Of a stretch of 64,000 bases of DNA, positions 15,595 through 24,347 are shown in pieces; the first letter of the stretch is position 1; each line of letters begins with the position of its first letter. Source of the stretch: a virus; IMG/VR virus record IMGVR_UViG_3300009375_000002, positions 1 through 64,000 of that record. One strand, 5' to 3'. The notes beneath the pieces were generated by a model. That model was given only the letters and a program-made list of their open reading frames with translations. It had not been told where the DNA came from and searched no databases. Both the position numbers and the translations under genes were made by a program.

Positions 15595-17121
15595 ATGATC
15601 AACATTACCAACACAAGGGCAAAGCGATTATGGCAACAGGAGTTTGAAAGACAAATGGTTGTTTTGGAAAATATCTTTGCCAGAGAACTGAGACCGGTCC
15701 TTGGTCGACAATATATGAATGCGGCAACTCTTGTTCAGCAAGGGGTGCTCGATGCGGTGGATCATTCTGTCGATCTGGAGAGGGCTCGCTTAGCGAAGAT
15801 ATTTGGGCGACATTATAAACGGGTAGCCACTACGTTTGGAAATAAGACTTATTCGATTATGGAGGATGTCAAGAGCCTTGTCGCCTATGAATCCAAGGGT
15901 CCGAAAGATGAGTTTTGGAAGTCCATAAATGCATGGACTTCATCCCAGACTGCGCAAAAGGTCAGGCGCGTCCAAAAGACGACTAAAGAGAATATCGCCA
16001 GGGTGATTCAAAAAGGGATGGGCGAAGGGGAGGATCATCGGGGCATCGCCAAAAGAGTCAGGAAACAGAGCAAGGCGGTCAATCCCCATAGGGCCAGGAC
16101 GATTGCCTTGACGGAAACTCATTCTGTCGCGGTTAAAAGCATGGATACTGCGATTGCCAGCACTCGGATTGAAATGGAAAGGGAATGGGTATCCGCAAAA
16201 GATGATCGGACAAGATCCAGAGCGAGAAAGGATAAATTTGAACATTATCTAAAGTTTCCTGCGGGACCCGATGGAGAGAAGACATCTCAAGATGGTCAAT
16301 TCATCAAGACAGGACAGGCACTTTCATTCCCTGGCGATCCTAAAGGATCTGCGGGAAATGTTGTGCGCTGCCGTTGCGTGTTGCTCTACCATACGGTCAA
16401 GCGAACAGATAAATTAAAGCCACATGTTCCGACAATCGATTTAACAGATCCATCCGAATGGATTCAGGTTAAGAATCTCAAAGATGGACAAAAGCAAATG
16501 AAACAGCGATTTAAAATACATAAAACAACTTTTAAGGGATATAGAAAAGAAAAAAGTTCGATTGATGGAATGAACAAGATCGGCCGGCATATTGCGGATA
16601 CTGTCAAGCGTAATCCTGGATTTGGAGAGATAATAAGAAAATCTCGAAAACTGGATTCTCTTACGATTTTTAATGAGAAAAATTTGGAAAGACTGGCGGG
16701 CAAACCGATGGGCGCATGGGGAAGATATTGGGGAGGGGTTGCTCAGCCTGGGCGAATTGAGTTGGCGGGCCACCATCATAGCGTTAGTTTGCTTTCATCT
16801 CGGGCGACAGGCAATAGTCTTTTGGGGGGTCACTCAACTTCATCTGCGTTTAATGATCCGTTAGTATCATTAATGCATGAGTTAGCTCATCATTATAGAA
16901 CGTCCGGGAAGCCAATATCAAGAAAAGCCTGGGATGTTTTTTTTAATAAGAAAGGGGCTTCCTGGTTTCGAAAAAATGTGACTAAATATTCTGGGACAAG
17001 TTCTTCGGAGGCCTTTTCTGAGGTTATGGCTTCTTTATTATCTCCGAATTATGGACAACCTGGAAATCGACTTCCAAAGGAACTCGAAAGATTATTAGTT
17101 GATAAACTAAAAGGAAAATAA
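15595..17121 (+). CDS. Mu F-like minor head protein fused to a HExxH metallopeptidase-like domain
   Basis: The first ~280 residues match the Mu gpF/SPP1 gp7 head morphogenesis family: a long helical region, ARTIALTETHSVAVKS, then ending in GNVVRCRCVLLY. Such proteins sit near the portal and may enter the cell. The C-terminal ~220 residues differ: HELAHHY at 428-434 gives HExxH, and SSEAFSEVMASLL (Glu472/Glu476) supplies a downstream acid as in gluzincins. So the protein looks like a head protein carrying a zinc-protease-like cargo. Catalysis is inferred from the motif. Confidence 0.8.
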   Translation: MINITNTRAKRLWQQEFERQMVVLENIFARELRPVLGRQYMNAATLVQQGVLDAVDHSVDLERARLAKIFGRHYKRVATTFGNKTYSIMEDVKSLVAYESKGPKDEFWKSINAWTSSQTAQKVRRVQKTTKENIARVIQKGMGEGEDHRGIAKRVRKQSKAVNPHRARTIALTETHSVAVKSMDTAIASTRIEMEREWVSAKDDRTRSRARKDKFEHYLKFPAGPDGEKTSQDGQFIKTGQALSFPGDPKGSAGNVVRCRCVLLYHTVKRTDKLKPHVPTIDLTDPSEWIQVKNLKDGQKQMKQRFKIHKTTFKGYRKEKSSIDGMNKIGRHIADTVKRNPGFGEIIRKSRKLDSLTIFNEKNLERLAGKPMGAWGRYWGGVAQPGRIELAGHHHSVSLLSSRATGNSLLGGHSTSSAFNDPLVSLMHELAHHYRTSGKPISRKAWDVFFNKKGASWFRKNVTKYSGTSSSEAFSEVMASLLSPNYGQPGNRLPKELERLLVDKLKGK

Positions 17122-17122
17122 A

Positions 17123-17323
17123 ATGCTCGCAGAACCCGGATGTTTTCAGAGAAAATGCAAGCACTATATCGGGATATCCCAACCCGATGGAACCGAATTA
17201 TCAGAGCGAAATGTTTGCAAGGCGTTTCCCGAAATGATCCCTGACGAAATTGCTTATGGGGACAATCTCCATTTAAAGCCTTTGTCGGATCAGGGTAATG
17301 ATATCGTTTTTGAAAAAGAATAA
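17123..17323 (+). CDS. small Cys-containing protein of the head cluster, 66 aa
   Basis: Starts two bases after the head protein. Cys residues in GCFQRKCKHY and in NVCKAFP, and the DEIAYGDN end, match the pattern of small proteins often seen between the Mu F-like gene and the prohead protease; the three or four Cys could bind metal. Role unknown. Confidence 0.55.
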   Translation: MLAEPGCFQRKCKHYIGISQPDGTELSERNVCKAFPEMIPDEIAYGDNLHLKPLSDQGNDIVFEKE

Positions 17324-17343
17324 ATAGGAAGGAGGATAGGATC

Positions 17344-18093
17344 ATGGCAATAAAAGAACCGTATTTGGATATTCCATTTGAGGTCAAGGCCGAGGATATC
17401 AAAAAGGATGGAACATTCAAGGGCTGGGGATCGCTATTTAATCGCCCCCCGGATGCTCATCGAGACCTTGTCAGCCGAGGGGCTTTTACCGAGACCTTGG
17501 CAAAGGGCGGTCGCAATCGTACGGGGGTTGCCATGCTCTGGCAACATCGATCTGATAAGATCCCAGGCGTCTGGAAATCGCTGATGGAGAATAAAAAGGG
17601 ATTGGCGGCTGAGGGGAAATTGGCTCTTGCGACTCAATTGGGAAATGATGTTTATGAGATCATGAAACTGGGCGCAGAGCTGGGGACTTTTAAACTGGGA
17701 TTATCAATCGGATATGACGCCCTTGAATTTGAGGTGGATAAAAAGAAAAAGATTCGTGATCTGAAAAAGGTCGATCTGTGGGAGCTGAGCATTGTCACTT
17801 TTCCGGCAAAACTTGGAGCCACAGTCACGACCGTGAAACAGATAAAGGGAGCAAAGACCGAGCGAGAACTGGAGAGGATTCTACGGGAGGTGGAAGGTCT
17901 ATCAGAATGCTCGGCAAAGCTCCTTGTCAAGATGTGCAAGCCATCCCTGCGGGAGGCTGGGAGGGACGATGCGCTGTTACATGATGATGTGTTATCCGGC
18001 ATATTGGATGGGCTCAAGGAGACCAATCAGGATCTTGAGGCCTTTCAAAAGAATAATCAGATAGCATCATCGATCAAAGGTATTTTAACTTAA
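17344..18093 (+). CDS. prohead protease (HK97 family, peptidase S78)
   Basis: 249 residues. DGTFKGWGSLFNRPPDAHRD opens the fold; MLWQH (His68) and the LGLSIGY loop (Ser121) give the His/Ser catalytic pair of the herpesvirus-assemblin-like S78 family. It removes the capsid delta region and itself during maturation. A C-terminal helical tail (from about 170) is longer than the core protease. GGAAGGAGG precedes ATG, and the capsid gene follows directly. Confidence 0.9.
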   Translation: MAIKEPYLDIPFEVKAEDIKKDGTFKGWGSLFNRPPDAHRDLVSRGAFTETLAKGGRNRTGVAMLWQHRSDKIPGVWKSLMENKKGLAAEGKLALATQLGNDVYEIMKLGAELGTFKLGLSIGYDALEFEVDKKKKIRDLKKVDLWELSIVTFPAKLGATVTTVKQIKGAKTERELERILREVEGLSECSAKLLVKMCKPSLREAGRDDALLHDDVLSGILDGLKETNQDLEAFQKNNQIASSIKGILT

Positions 18094-18122
18094 CTTGGAT
18101 TATTAAAAAGGAGGTTGTAATC

Positions 18123-19550
18123 ATGGCAGATGAAAATACCCAGACTCCCGAGCCTAAAGTTGTAAAGCAGGTTAAGGAAGAGATCGCCGCATTTGGCGAA
18201 AATATCAAAGGCAATTACGATGAGCTTCGCAAAGCCCATGAGGCATTGAAGCTGGTGGTCGATCAGACCGAAGGGAAATTTGATACCCTGGTCGAAGGTA
18301 AGATCGTCAAGCTGGGCGAAGACATCACAACGCGGCAGGCTGATCTGGATGCCAAAATGGCGATCAGGGCTGAAGAGGAAAAGAAGCTCACCGAGCGGAT
18401 GGACTCGATCGAGGTCGCCCTGAAAAGGACCCCGAATGCTGTCAGCGTAAAGCAGATCGAGGAAGCGGCAAAGATGGAGTCCGAGGCGGCGATGTTTGCG
18501 ATCAATGCCGCAGTCGTATCCGGTCAAAAGCAGGTCACTTGGGAACATGCCAAAAAGCTGACCGAGTCTTTTAATATCGATGAGTATAAAGCCTATACAT
18601 CGGCGTTCACTGATTTTCTGCGGACAAATTCCAATACGTGGAATTCCAGGGCCGATCAGATCAAGGCCCTTTCGATCGGGATCGATCCCGATGGCGGATA
18701 TACCGTTACCCCCGTTATGAGCAATCGGATTGTTACCCGATTATTTGAAGCCGATCCGATCCGTCAGCTGGCATCTGTTGAAACCATTTCCACGGATGCT
18801 ATCGAATGGCTGGTTGATTATGGCGAAGCTGGCTGGGGCTGGGAGGCCGAGACCGTTGCCGGGGATGAGACCGATACTCCTCAGCTCTTCAAAAAGAGAA
18901 TCCCCGTCCATATCATGTATGCCAAGCCACGCGCGAGTCAGAGTCTTTTGGAAGACTCGGCGATCAATATCGAAAATTGGCTGGCCGATAAAGTCTCCAA
19001 TCGTTTTATGAGAGGAGAGGGCGCCGCATTTGTTGGGGGTGACGGAGTTGGAAAACCCAGGGGTTTCTTGACCTATGATGGTTACGATACTGCTGGAACA
19101 GATCAGTGGGGCCGGATTGAGCAACAGAATATGGGAGCTGCTGCCGCAGTGACAGCGGATGGATTCATCGATGTCATGTATCGATTGATCGAGCAGTATC
19201 TGCAACGAGCGTCCTGGCTGATGAATCGATTGACTGTTGCGGCAACAATGCAACTCAAAGATGGCCAGGGAAATTATATCTGGAAGCCCGGCCTGACGGA
19301 AGAGCGCAACAGCACGATCCTTGGCTTGGATGTCAGGATGTCTACCACGATGCCGGTAGTTGCGGCAGGGGCTCTGTCTGTGGCAATCGCAGATTGGACA
19401 GAGGCCTATATGGTAGTTGATCGTTTGGGGATCACGATTCAGAGAGATCCTTTCACCCAAAAACCCATGATCGAGTTTTATACTCGTAAACGGGTCGGCG
19501 GGGATGTCATTAATTTCCAGGCGATCAAAATTGGCGTGATTGCGGCATAA
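18123..19550 (+). CDS. major capsid protein (HK97 fold)
   Basis: 475 residues. Residues ~1-120 are helical and charged (coiled-coil-like), as expected for the scaffold-like delta region removed by the protease. The remainder follows the HK97 gp5 plan: SIGIDPDGGYTVTPVMSNRI at the N-arm, then the E-loop and P-domain with IEWLVDYGEAGW, and a terminal stretch ending in QKPMIEFYTRKRVGGDVINF. Strong AAGGAGG site. It will be the most abundant virion protein, and the expected cleavage site is near residue 150-180. Confidence 0.9.
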   Translation: MADENTQTPEPKVVKQVKEEIAAFGENIKGNYDELRKAHEALKLVVDQTEGKFDTLVEGKIVKLGEDITTRQADLDAKMAIRAEEEKKLTERMDSIEVALKRTPNAVSVKQIEEAAKMESEAAMFAINAAVVSGQKQVTWEHAKKLTESFNIDEYKAYTSAFTDFLRTNSNTWNSRADQIKALSIGIDPDGGYTVTPVMSNRIVTRLFEADPIRQLASVETISTDAIEWLVDYGEAGWGWEAETVAGDETDTPQLFKKRIPVHIMYAKPRASQSLLEDSAINIENWLADKVSNRFMRGEGAAFVGGDGVGKPRGFLTYDGYDTAGTDQWGRIEQQNMGAAAAVTADGFIDVMYRLIEQYLQRASWLMNRLTVAATMQLKDGQGNYIWKPGLTEERNSTILGLDVRMSTTMPVVAAGALSVAIADWTEAYMVVDRLGITIQRDPFTQKPMIEFYTRKRVGGDVINFQAIKIGVIAA

Positions 19551-19618
19551 GAGATCCGATTGGATCGAAAATGATCGCTTAATAAAAACCAAATATCCTA
19601 TTAAAAGGAGGAATAGTT

Positions 19619-20227
19619 ATGGCAAGTGTAAGAGATGGATATTCAAACAAACGATTTTTCGAGGTGCTTGCGCCGCAGTCTTATAGCACAGGCTCGGTGA
19701 CTGGAGCGACAGTCGACAGGCAGGGGTATGAAACCCTGACCTTTGTTGTCAATATGGGAGAGATTTCGGGGGTTGCATCTGCATTGGTTTCCGTTGATTC
19801 TTGCGGCTGGGTCAGGATGCAACATGGCACCAGTAATGCGGCAGGGACTGTGGTTTGGTCGAATTGTTCTGCCGAGCAGATCCTTGTTGATCTCAGACTG
19901 GGAGATAGCGATACTGTCCTCGGGTCTGCCGACGGATCTGATACCGATGGCTGGGGAAGCGCTTCCATGGGGGTTTTGGCAGTCAGCAATGCCGGCTCCG
20001 GTATTAACAATGGCACTTTTCTCTGCCTTGGTGGAGTCAGCGCGGATCACCAGAGTTATTGGGAATCGAAATGTCATCCTGCCGGATATGTCGGAGATCA
20101 TCGCTGGGTCCGCTTGGTATTATCTGTAAGCGATAATGGGGATGCCAGTGCCCTTGGTATTTGCGCAATCGCGATCCTTGAGAAAGCGGCAGATTGGCCG
20201 GTTAATACTGTCCGGCTCACTGGATAA
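19619..20227 (+). CDS. putative capsid-associated (decoration-type) protein
   Basis: A 202-residue beta-rich protein, Gly/Ser/Val-rich with few Lys, directly after the capsid gene and preceded by AAAAGGAGG. Central GSADGSDTDGWGSASMGVL and C-terminal VRLVLSVSDNGDASALG suggest a compact beta-sandwich. Position and abundance-type ribosome site fit a decoration or head-surface protein. No family name can be given with certainty. Confidence 0.5.
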   Translation: MASVRDGYSNKRFFEVLAPQSYSTGSVTGATVDRQGYETLTFVVNMGEISGVASALVSVDSCGWVRMQHGTSNAAGTVVWSNCSAEQILVDLRLGDSDTVLGSADGSDTDGWGSASMGVLAVSNAGSGINNGTFLCLGGVSADHQSYWESKCHPAGYVGDHRWVRLVLSVSDNGDASALGICAIAILEKAADWPVNTVRLTG

Positions 20228-20258
20228 TTGATCCGCAGTTTGATCAGGATATAAATGC

Positions 20259-20295
20259 TTAAGCCGTCAGGGGAAATCAACCCCTGACGGCTTAA
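20259..20295 (+). promoter_or_regulatory. perfect 15-bp hairpin just upstream of the next ribosome site
   Basis: TTAAGCCGTCAGGGG (20259-20273) and its exact complement (20281-20295) enclose a seven-base loop. AGGAGG follows at once, then ATG at 20311. There is no U-tract, so a classical terminator is unlikely; it may block 5' decay, mark an RNA processing point, or set the ratio of capsid to downstream products. Confidence 0.75.
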
Positions 20296-20310
20296 AGGAG
20301 GAAATGCATT

Positions 20311-20913
20311 ATGGCACAGGACGAAACTTATAACACAACTACATATCATGAGCGGGGCGGGGATCGATATGTTGCCGGAAGCGGTGGAGCATTTGCCGTG
20401 GAATCCATTGGCTCATTGGCCGTTTACTCCGGTGCGCAGATGACCGTCGAGAGCGGAACAAATCTGGAATTGGCCGGGGCCGATCTGGCCGGTCTTGATA
20501 TGCGAAAGTTACTTATCAGCGAATGGGGTGGCCCGGAGCTTATTGAAACGGGTGGAGTACTGGCGACTGAATCCGTTCTCCCTGTTTCAAATCTACCAGC
20601 GAATGTCAGGATCGTAACGATCCTCGCCGCTGTATCGGCTTCAAAGGCATCTTTCTGGCTGACATCTGTTTCCGCCGGTCGAGAGGTCTTGCTCCGATTG
20701 GTCGGGGATGTATCGGGAACCTTTACCGCTGACAATACATCATGCGCTATCATCACATCGGGATGTATCATTCTGGGCTCTCTGGGCGGTGCTATTGCCA
20801 GTTTTACGATGCACACATCTGCGGCCAGTGATTGCGGAGTCTTGTTGAGAGCCGTCCTTGATAATACCTGGGCAATTGTTGCTGAGTATGGCAACAATTT
20901 GGTCGAGTCATAA
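20311..20913 (+). CDS. putative virion protein, first of two tandem paralogues
   Basis: 200 residues, AAAGGAGG site. The N-terminal third repeats short strand-turn units (AFAVESIGSLAVYSGAQMTV), like a small beta-solenoid, followed by a beta-rich C-terminal domain (SFWLTSVSAGREVLLRLVGD). The gene at 20931 encodes a clearly related protein with the same plan. Likely a head-surface or short fibre-like component; unassigned family. Confidence 0.5.
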   Translation: MAQDETYNTTTYHERGGDRYVAGSGGAFAVESIGSLAVYSGAQMTVESGTNLELAGADLAGLDMRKLLISEWGGPELIETGGVLATESVLPVSNLPANVRIVTILAAVSASKASFWLTSVSAGREVLLRLVGDVSGTFTADNTSCAIITSGCIILGSLGGAIASFTMHTSAASDCGVLLRAVLDNTWAIVAEYGNNLVES

Positions 20914-20930
20914 AAAGGAGGTGTTGTATC

Positions 20931-21527
20931 ATGGTAGCCGATGACACTTATTTTACAAAAACATATAAGGAGCGTGAAGGGAATCGATATGTCGCTAATA
21001 GCGGTGGAACTTTTGCCGTTGAATCTGGCGGATCGACAGCCGTTTATTCTGGCGCTCAAGTGACCGTCGAGAGCGGCGCTAACTTTGAGGTAGCTGGCGG
21101 GGATATCGCCGGAGCGGATCTGCGCAGAGTACTGATCTACGATCAATTGCAGGACAGTCAAGTTCCTGCCGCTTTGGGGACGGCTCTTGCGGTGAGCAAT
21201 TTACCAGCGGATGCGGGCACTTTTGTTATCTATGGTTCGGCCACTCTTGTTAGCTCATCCTTTTGGATGACCTCGGTATCTGCCGGACGCGTGGTGACTT
21301 TATGTCTGTTTGGCGATTCGACTGGTACCTTGACAAACAATAAAACCCAAGTGGATGTTTCCACCTCGGGATGCATTATGCTGGGATCGATTGGCGGATT
21401 TATCAGTCGATTTGAAATGAATACCTCTGCGGCCAGTGATTGCATGATCACTTTGATGGCGGTCCTTGATAACACATGGGCGATCATCGATGAGCGTGGT
21501 GATATCGACGAAAGAGTAAATGCGTAA
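20931..21527 (+). CDS. putative virion protein, second tandem paralogue
   Basis: 198 residues, aligned end to end with the preceding product: both start with a DETY/DDTY-TKTY-type segment, share FAVESGGSTAVYSGAQVTV-like repeats, FWxTSVSAGR, TSGCIxLGSxGG and TSAASDC...AVLDNTWAI. Sequence divergence is moderate, so the duplication is not recent. AAAAGGAGG precedes ATG. The two may form a mixed oligomer on the capsid. Confidence 0.5.
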   Translation: MVADDTYFTKTYKEREGNRYVANSGGTFAVESGGSTAVYSGAQVTVESGANFEVAGGDIAGADLRRVLIYDQLQDSQVPAALGTALAVSNLPADAGTFVIYGSATLVSSSFWMTSVSAGRVVTLCLFGDSTGTLTNNKTQVDVSTSGCIMLGSIGGFISRFEMNTSAASDCMITLMAVLDNTWAIIDERGDIDERVNA

Positions 21528-21566
21528 ATGATCGGATAAATTAAACTGCCAAAAAGGAGGGTCAAA

Positions 21567-22019
21567 ATGGCGGCTATTAAAATGCGGGTGACAGTTCCCG
21601 GTTCCATGGACGGATTGACATCCAAGAAATTTGTTGCTGACAAAATATATGAGATCAATGATATCGATATGAATCAGCGCTTGGCAAAGATGTTTCTCAA
21701 GTCCAATCTGGCAGTTCGGGTTGTTCCTGATCCATCTGAATCGCTCACTCCACCGGAACCGCTTGGTGGAGTATTAGAGGCGCCTGAGAAAAAGGATGAT
21801 GAAGATCTTGATATCGATTTGGATGATGAATCCGATGAGACTGAGGATGCGGACTCGGGGGAAACTGTTTTAAGAGTCTATCAGTTGGCCGATGAATTGG
21901 GAAAGGGATCGAAAGATATTATTGAGATAGCAAAGACGCTCGATATCCAAGTGACTGCTCCGTCCTCGGGACTAACGGCGACTCAAGTGGATAAAATCAG
22001 GAAATCGCTTAGCGAATAA
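21567..22019 (+). CDS. head-cluster protein with C-terminal IF-2 N-domain-like module
   Basis: 150 residues in three parts: an N-terminal beta-rich domain (1-55), a highly acidic linker (about 75-100, DDEDLDIDLDDESDETED), and a C-terminal module (102-150) reading RVYQLADELGKGSKDIIEIA then TLDIQVTAPSSGLTATQVDKI. The last part closely follows the pattern of the translation initiation factor IF-2 N-terminal domain, a small helical fold. It sits between capsid-associated genes and head-completion genes. The module could bind a phage or host partner; its function here is unknown. Confidence 0.6.
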   Translation: MAAIKMRVTVPGSMDGLTSKKFVADKIYEINDIDMNQRLAKMFLKSNLAVRVVPDPSESLTPPEPLGGVLEAPEKKDDEDLDIDLDDESDETEDADSGETVLRVYQLADELGKGSKDIIEIAKTLDIQVTAPSSGLTATQVDKIRKSLSE

Positions 22020-22036
22020 TCTTTGGAGATCTTGAC

Positions 22037-22705
22037 ATGGAATATTATCCATATACAGATCAGGGGCTTAGCTCCAGGCTTGCCCAAAAGACCGGGAGCC
22101 TTATTGCAAAGACGCTCCCGAGTTCTGGCGGCCGATCCTGGCAGGTGACTACCGAGCCATCGATTGAGCCCGTGACAGTAGCGGAGTTAAAAACTTTTGC
22201 CAGGATCATTACGGATGCGGAGGATACCTTGCTTGAAGGATTTATCAAAGCGGCGAGAAAATCCACCGAGGAGTATTTAGGTCGAGCCCTAATTCAGCAG
22301 ACAATAAGAATGCTCATGGATTATTGGCCAAGTATAAGGATCAAGCTCCCTCATCCTCCGTTGATTTCTGTCGATAAGGTTTTTACTTTGGATGAGGATG
22401 ATATCGAAACCATATACAGTTCTGATAATTATTATATCATGACAGAGGCAACTCCAGGGAAGTTGATTTTGAAAAGATCCGTTACTCCTCCCATTAACAC
22501 GGATCGGGATTTTGGCGGCTTTGGAATCGAGTTTAAAGCTGGGTATGGGACGGCATCGACGGACGTTCCGACCCCGATAATCGAGGGGGTCAAGTTATGG
22601 GCGGCGTCATTGTCGGCAGGGAGAACTTTGGGAAAGGAACCTCCCCCGGACGCGAAAAAGATGCTTGATCTTGTTGGTCGAACATCAAGGGTGATGATTC
22701 GATGA
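22037..22705 (+). CDS. head-tail connector protein (HK97 gp6-like)
   Basis: 222 residues. EPVTVAELKTFARI and LLEGFIKAARKSTEEYLGRA are the characteristic helices of the gp6-type connector family, followed by WPSIRIKLPHPPLISVDKVF and a beta-rich C-terminal part. It forms the ring below the portal. Order (connector, then stopper, then gp10-like, then tail terminator) supports the assignment. The ribosome site is weak (TTGGAGAT). Confidence 0.8.
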   Translation: MEYYPYTDQGLSSRLAQKTGSLIAKTLPSSGGRSWQVTTEPSIEPVTVAELKTFARIITDAEDTLLEGFIKAARKSTEEYLGRALIQQTIRMLMDYWPSIRIKLPHPPLISVDKVFTLDEDDIETIYSSDNYYIMTEATPGKLILKRSVTPPINTDRDFGGFGIEFKAGYGTASTDVPTPIIEGVKLWAASLSAGRTLGKEPPPDAKKMLDLVGRTSRVMIR

Positions 22706-22715
22706 GGCGGTTTAT

Positions 22716-23210
22716 ATGACTTGGCTTACGCCCAGACTCAATGAGAGAGTCCAGATTCTTATACCAAATCAAAGACCCAATGAGGATGGCGGGTTCGATT
22801 TTGGATTTGGAAGACCCTTTGCGGAGGCTTTCGCATCTGGGGAGTTTGATCAATTGGCTCCGGTCATGACTGTTTGGATGTCACTCAAGCCGGTCGGATC
22901 AAAAGGATCGGGATCGAAATATGTCCGAGGAGAACAGGTCAATGAGAATGTGACTCATGTCCTTGAAGTGATGGCTATTGAGGTTGCGTCTTTGGGACGG
23001 GAATTTAGTCTTGCGTTTTCAAGCGCCTTTAAATTTATGCCGAATCTGGTCGGATTGAAATCGACATATTATCTTTTTGTCGAGGAGGAATCATCTGTTA
23101 AAGGACGGCTCTTTCGTATCCATGAAGTAACGGATCATAAAGAGGAGCGGGAGTTTTTAATCATACTCGCCGAAGAGATTGAGGAGCGAGGCGTGGGACA
23201 TCCGGTATAA
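22716..23210 (+). CDS. head closure / head-tail joining protein
   Basis: 164 residues, opening with LTPRLNERVQILIPNQRPNE and containing WMSLKPVGSKGSG and RLFRIHEVTDHKEEREFLII, the pattern of the H_T_join (gp16/stopper) family that seals DNA in the head. Two extra aromatic-Gly insertions, GGFDFGFGRPFAEAFASG and FSLAFSSAFKF, are unusual and recur in other tail proteins of this phage. Confidence 0.7.
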   Translation: MTWLTPRLNERVQILIPNQRPNEDGGFDFGFGRPFAEAFASGEFDQLAPVMTVWMSLKPVGSKGSGSKYVRGEQVNENVTHVLEVMAIEVASLGREFSLAFSSAFKFMPNLVGLKSTYYLFVEEESSVKGRLFRIHEVTDHKEEREFLIILAEEIEERGVGHPV

Positions 23211-23211
23211 T

Positions 23212-23688
23212 ATGGAACTTAAATCAGAAGAGCTTAAAAAGTTTAATCGCAGTCTTAGTCAGATCAATCGACGATTGAGAGAGGCGATGTTGCGAGTGCC
23301 GGCCGGAATTACCCAACGCCTTGTTATCGGGGCAAATGATATTCGCAACACGATTATCGAATCGATGATGCGCGAAAAGAAATCCGGAAAACTTTATCGG
23401 CGGGGATCAAGATTGCATCAAGCATCGGCTCCAGGAGAACCGCCCGCAACTGATTCTGGGGATATGGTAAAATCAGTTATTTTTGATGTCCGATCAATGG
23501 AGGTTGAGGTTGGTTCGATAATAACCAATCCTCCATATCCGCGGATGCTTGAGGAAGGTACGTCAGAGATGGGGCCAAGACCTTGGCTCTGGCCAGCAAT
23601 TGAAGAGCATGGTGATGATATTATAAAAGATGTTGGAATAGAGGCCTCTGATATTATCGCAGATGCAGTAAAGGGATCATTGAAATGA
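23212..23688 (+). CDS. HK97 gp10-like neck/tail-completion protein
   Basis: I start at 23212 (TAATATGG after the previous stop). The segment GKLYRRGSRLHQASAPGEPP followed by TDSG is a recognisable signature of gp10-like proteins (R-x-G-x-x-H-x-A-S-A-P-G-E-x-P), and the end TSEMGPRPWLWPAIE also fits. It acts at the neck between head and tail. It overlaps the next gene by four bases. Confidence 0.75.
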   Translation: MELKSEELKKFNRSLSQINRRLREAMLRVPAGITQRLVIGANDIRNTIIESMMREKKSGKLYRRGSRLHQASAPGEPPATDSGDMVKSVIFDVRSMEVEVGSIITNPPYPRMLEEGTSEMGPRPWLWPAIEEHGDDIIKDVGIEASDIIADAVKGSLK

Positions 23689-24329
23689 AGATAGGTCCAA
23701 TAGCATTAAAGTTAAGGTTAGCCGAGACTCGCTTTGGGAATCTTGTCGGCGGGGCGGCCGAATTGGCATTTGCATTAAGAGGGACTTTGCAAAAGGAGAT
23801 GGCCTTTGTCGTCCAATTGGCGGAGACTGTAAATCCAAATCAGTATGATAGTGGGATTAATCAAAAGATCAGCGAGCGATTTGGAGTTATTGTCGCTCTG
23901 GATAATGGGACGTCTGATCGGGACAAGACAGGATTGACCGCCTATGATTCTTTATTTGAGATTCGGGCGGAGTTGTTTAAAGCGTTACTCGGATGGCAGA
24001 TCCCCGAAACAGAGGATCTTGTTTCTTATGGTGGGGGTCGTATCCTTGGAATTGATCGGGCGCGTTTTTGGTATCAATTTGAATTTGTGACCGGTACCAG
24101 GATCAACGATGAGGATGGTGTTGATTCTGGAGTGGAGGATCTTGTAGATTTTGATACCATATATGCTCAATGGGTTTTATCACCAAGCGCAAATTTGCCG
24201 GTGACCGGAGTGCCAGTCGAGGCATTTGAATTGGACATGGAATCGATTGTTGACTTCACATCCAATCCCGATGTTGATGGCTCCTTTGGGTTCGGCTTTG
24301 GATTAGGATTCGATACATATAAACCTTGA
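23685..24329 (+). CDS. tail terminator-like protein (Gp37-type)
   Basis: 214 residues. The N-terminal part matches the tail terminator pattern of Mu-like myophages: an ETRFGNLVGGAAELAFAL helix, then ERFGVIVALDN and AYDSLFEIRAELFKALLGW. It would cap the tube and stop its growth. The C-terminus carries the short tail DGSFGFGFGLGFDTYKP, shared in style with two other tail proteins here. It lies between the neck gene and the DUF2635/sheath pair. Confidence 0.65.
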   Translation: MKIGPIALKLRLAETRFGNLVGGAAELAFALRGTLQKEMAFVVQLAETVNPNQYDSGINQKISERFGVIVALDNGTSDRDKTGLTAYDSLFEIRAELFKALLGWQIPETEDLVSYGGGRILGIDRARFWYQFEFVTGTRINDEDGVDSGVEDLVDFDTIYAQWVLSPSANLPVTGVPVEAFELDMESIVDFTSNPDVDGSFGFGFGLGFDTYKP

Positions 24330-24347
24330 TAAAAAAGGAGAAAGGAT

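Noticed and set aside
20259-20295. Rho-independent terminator
   Set aside because: Perfect stem but no U-tract; followed directly by a ribosome site.
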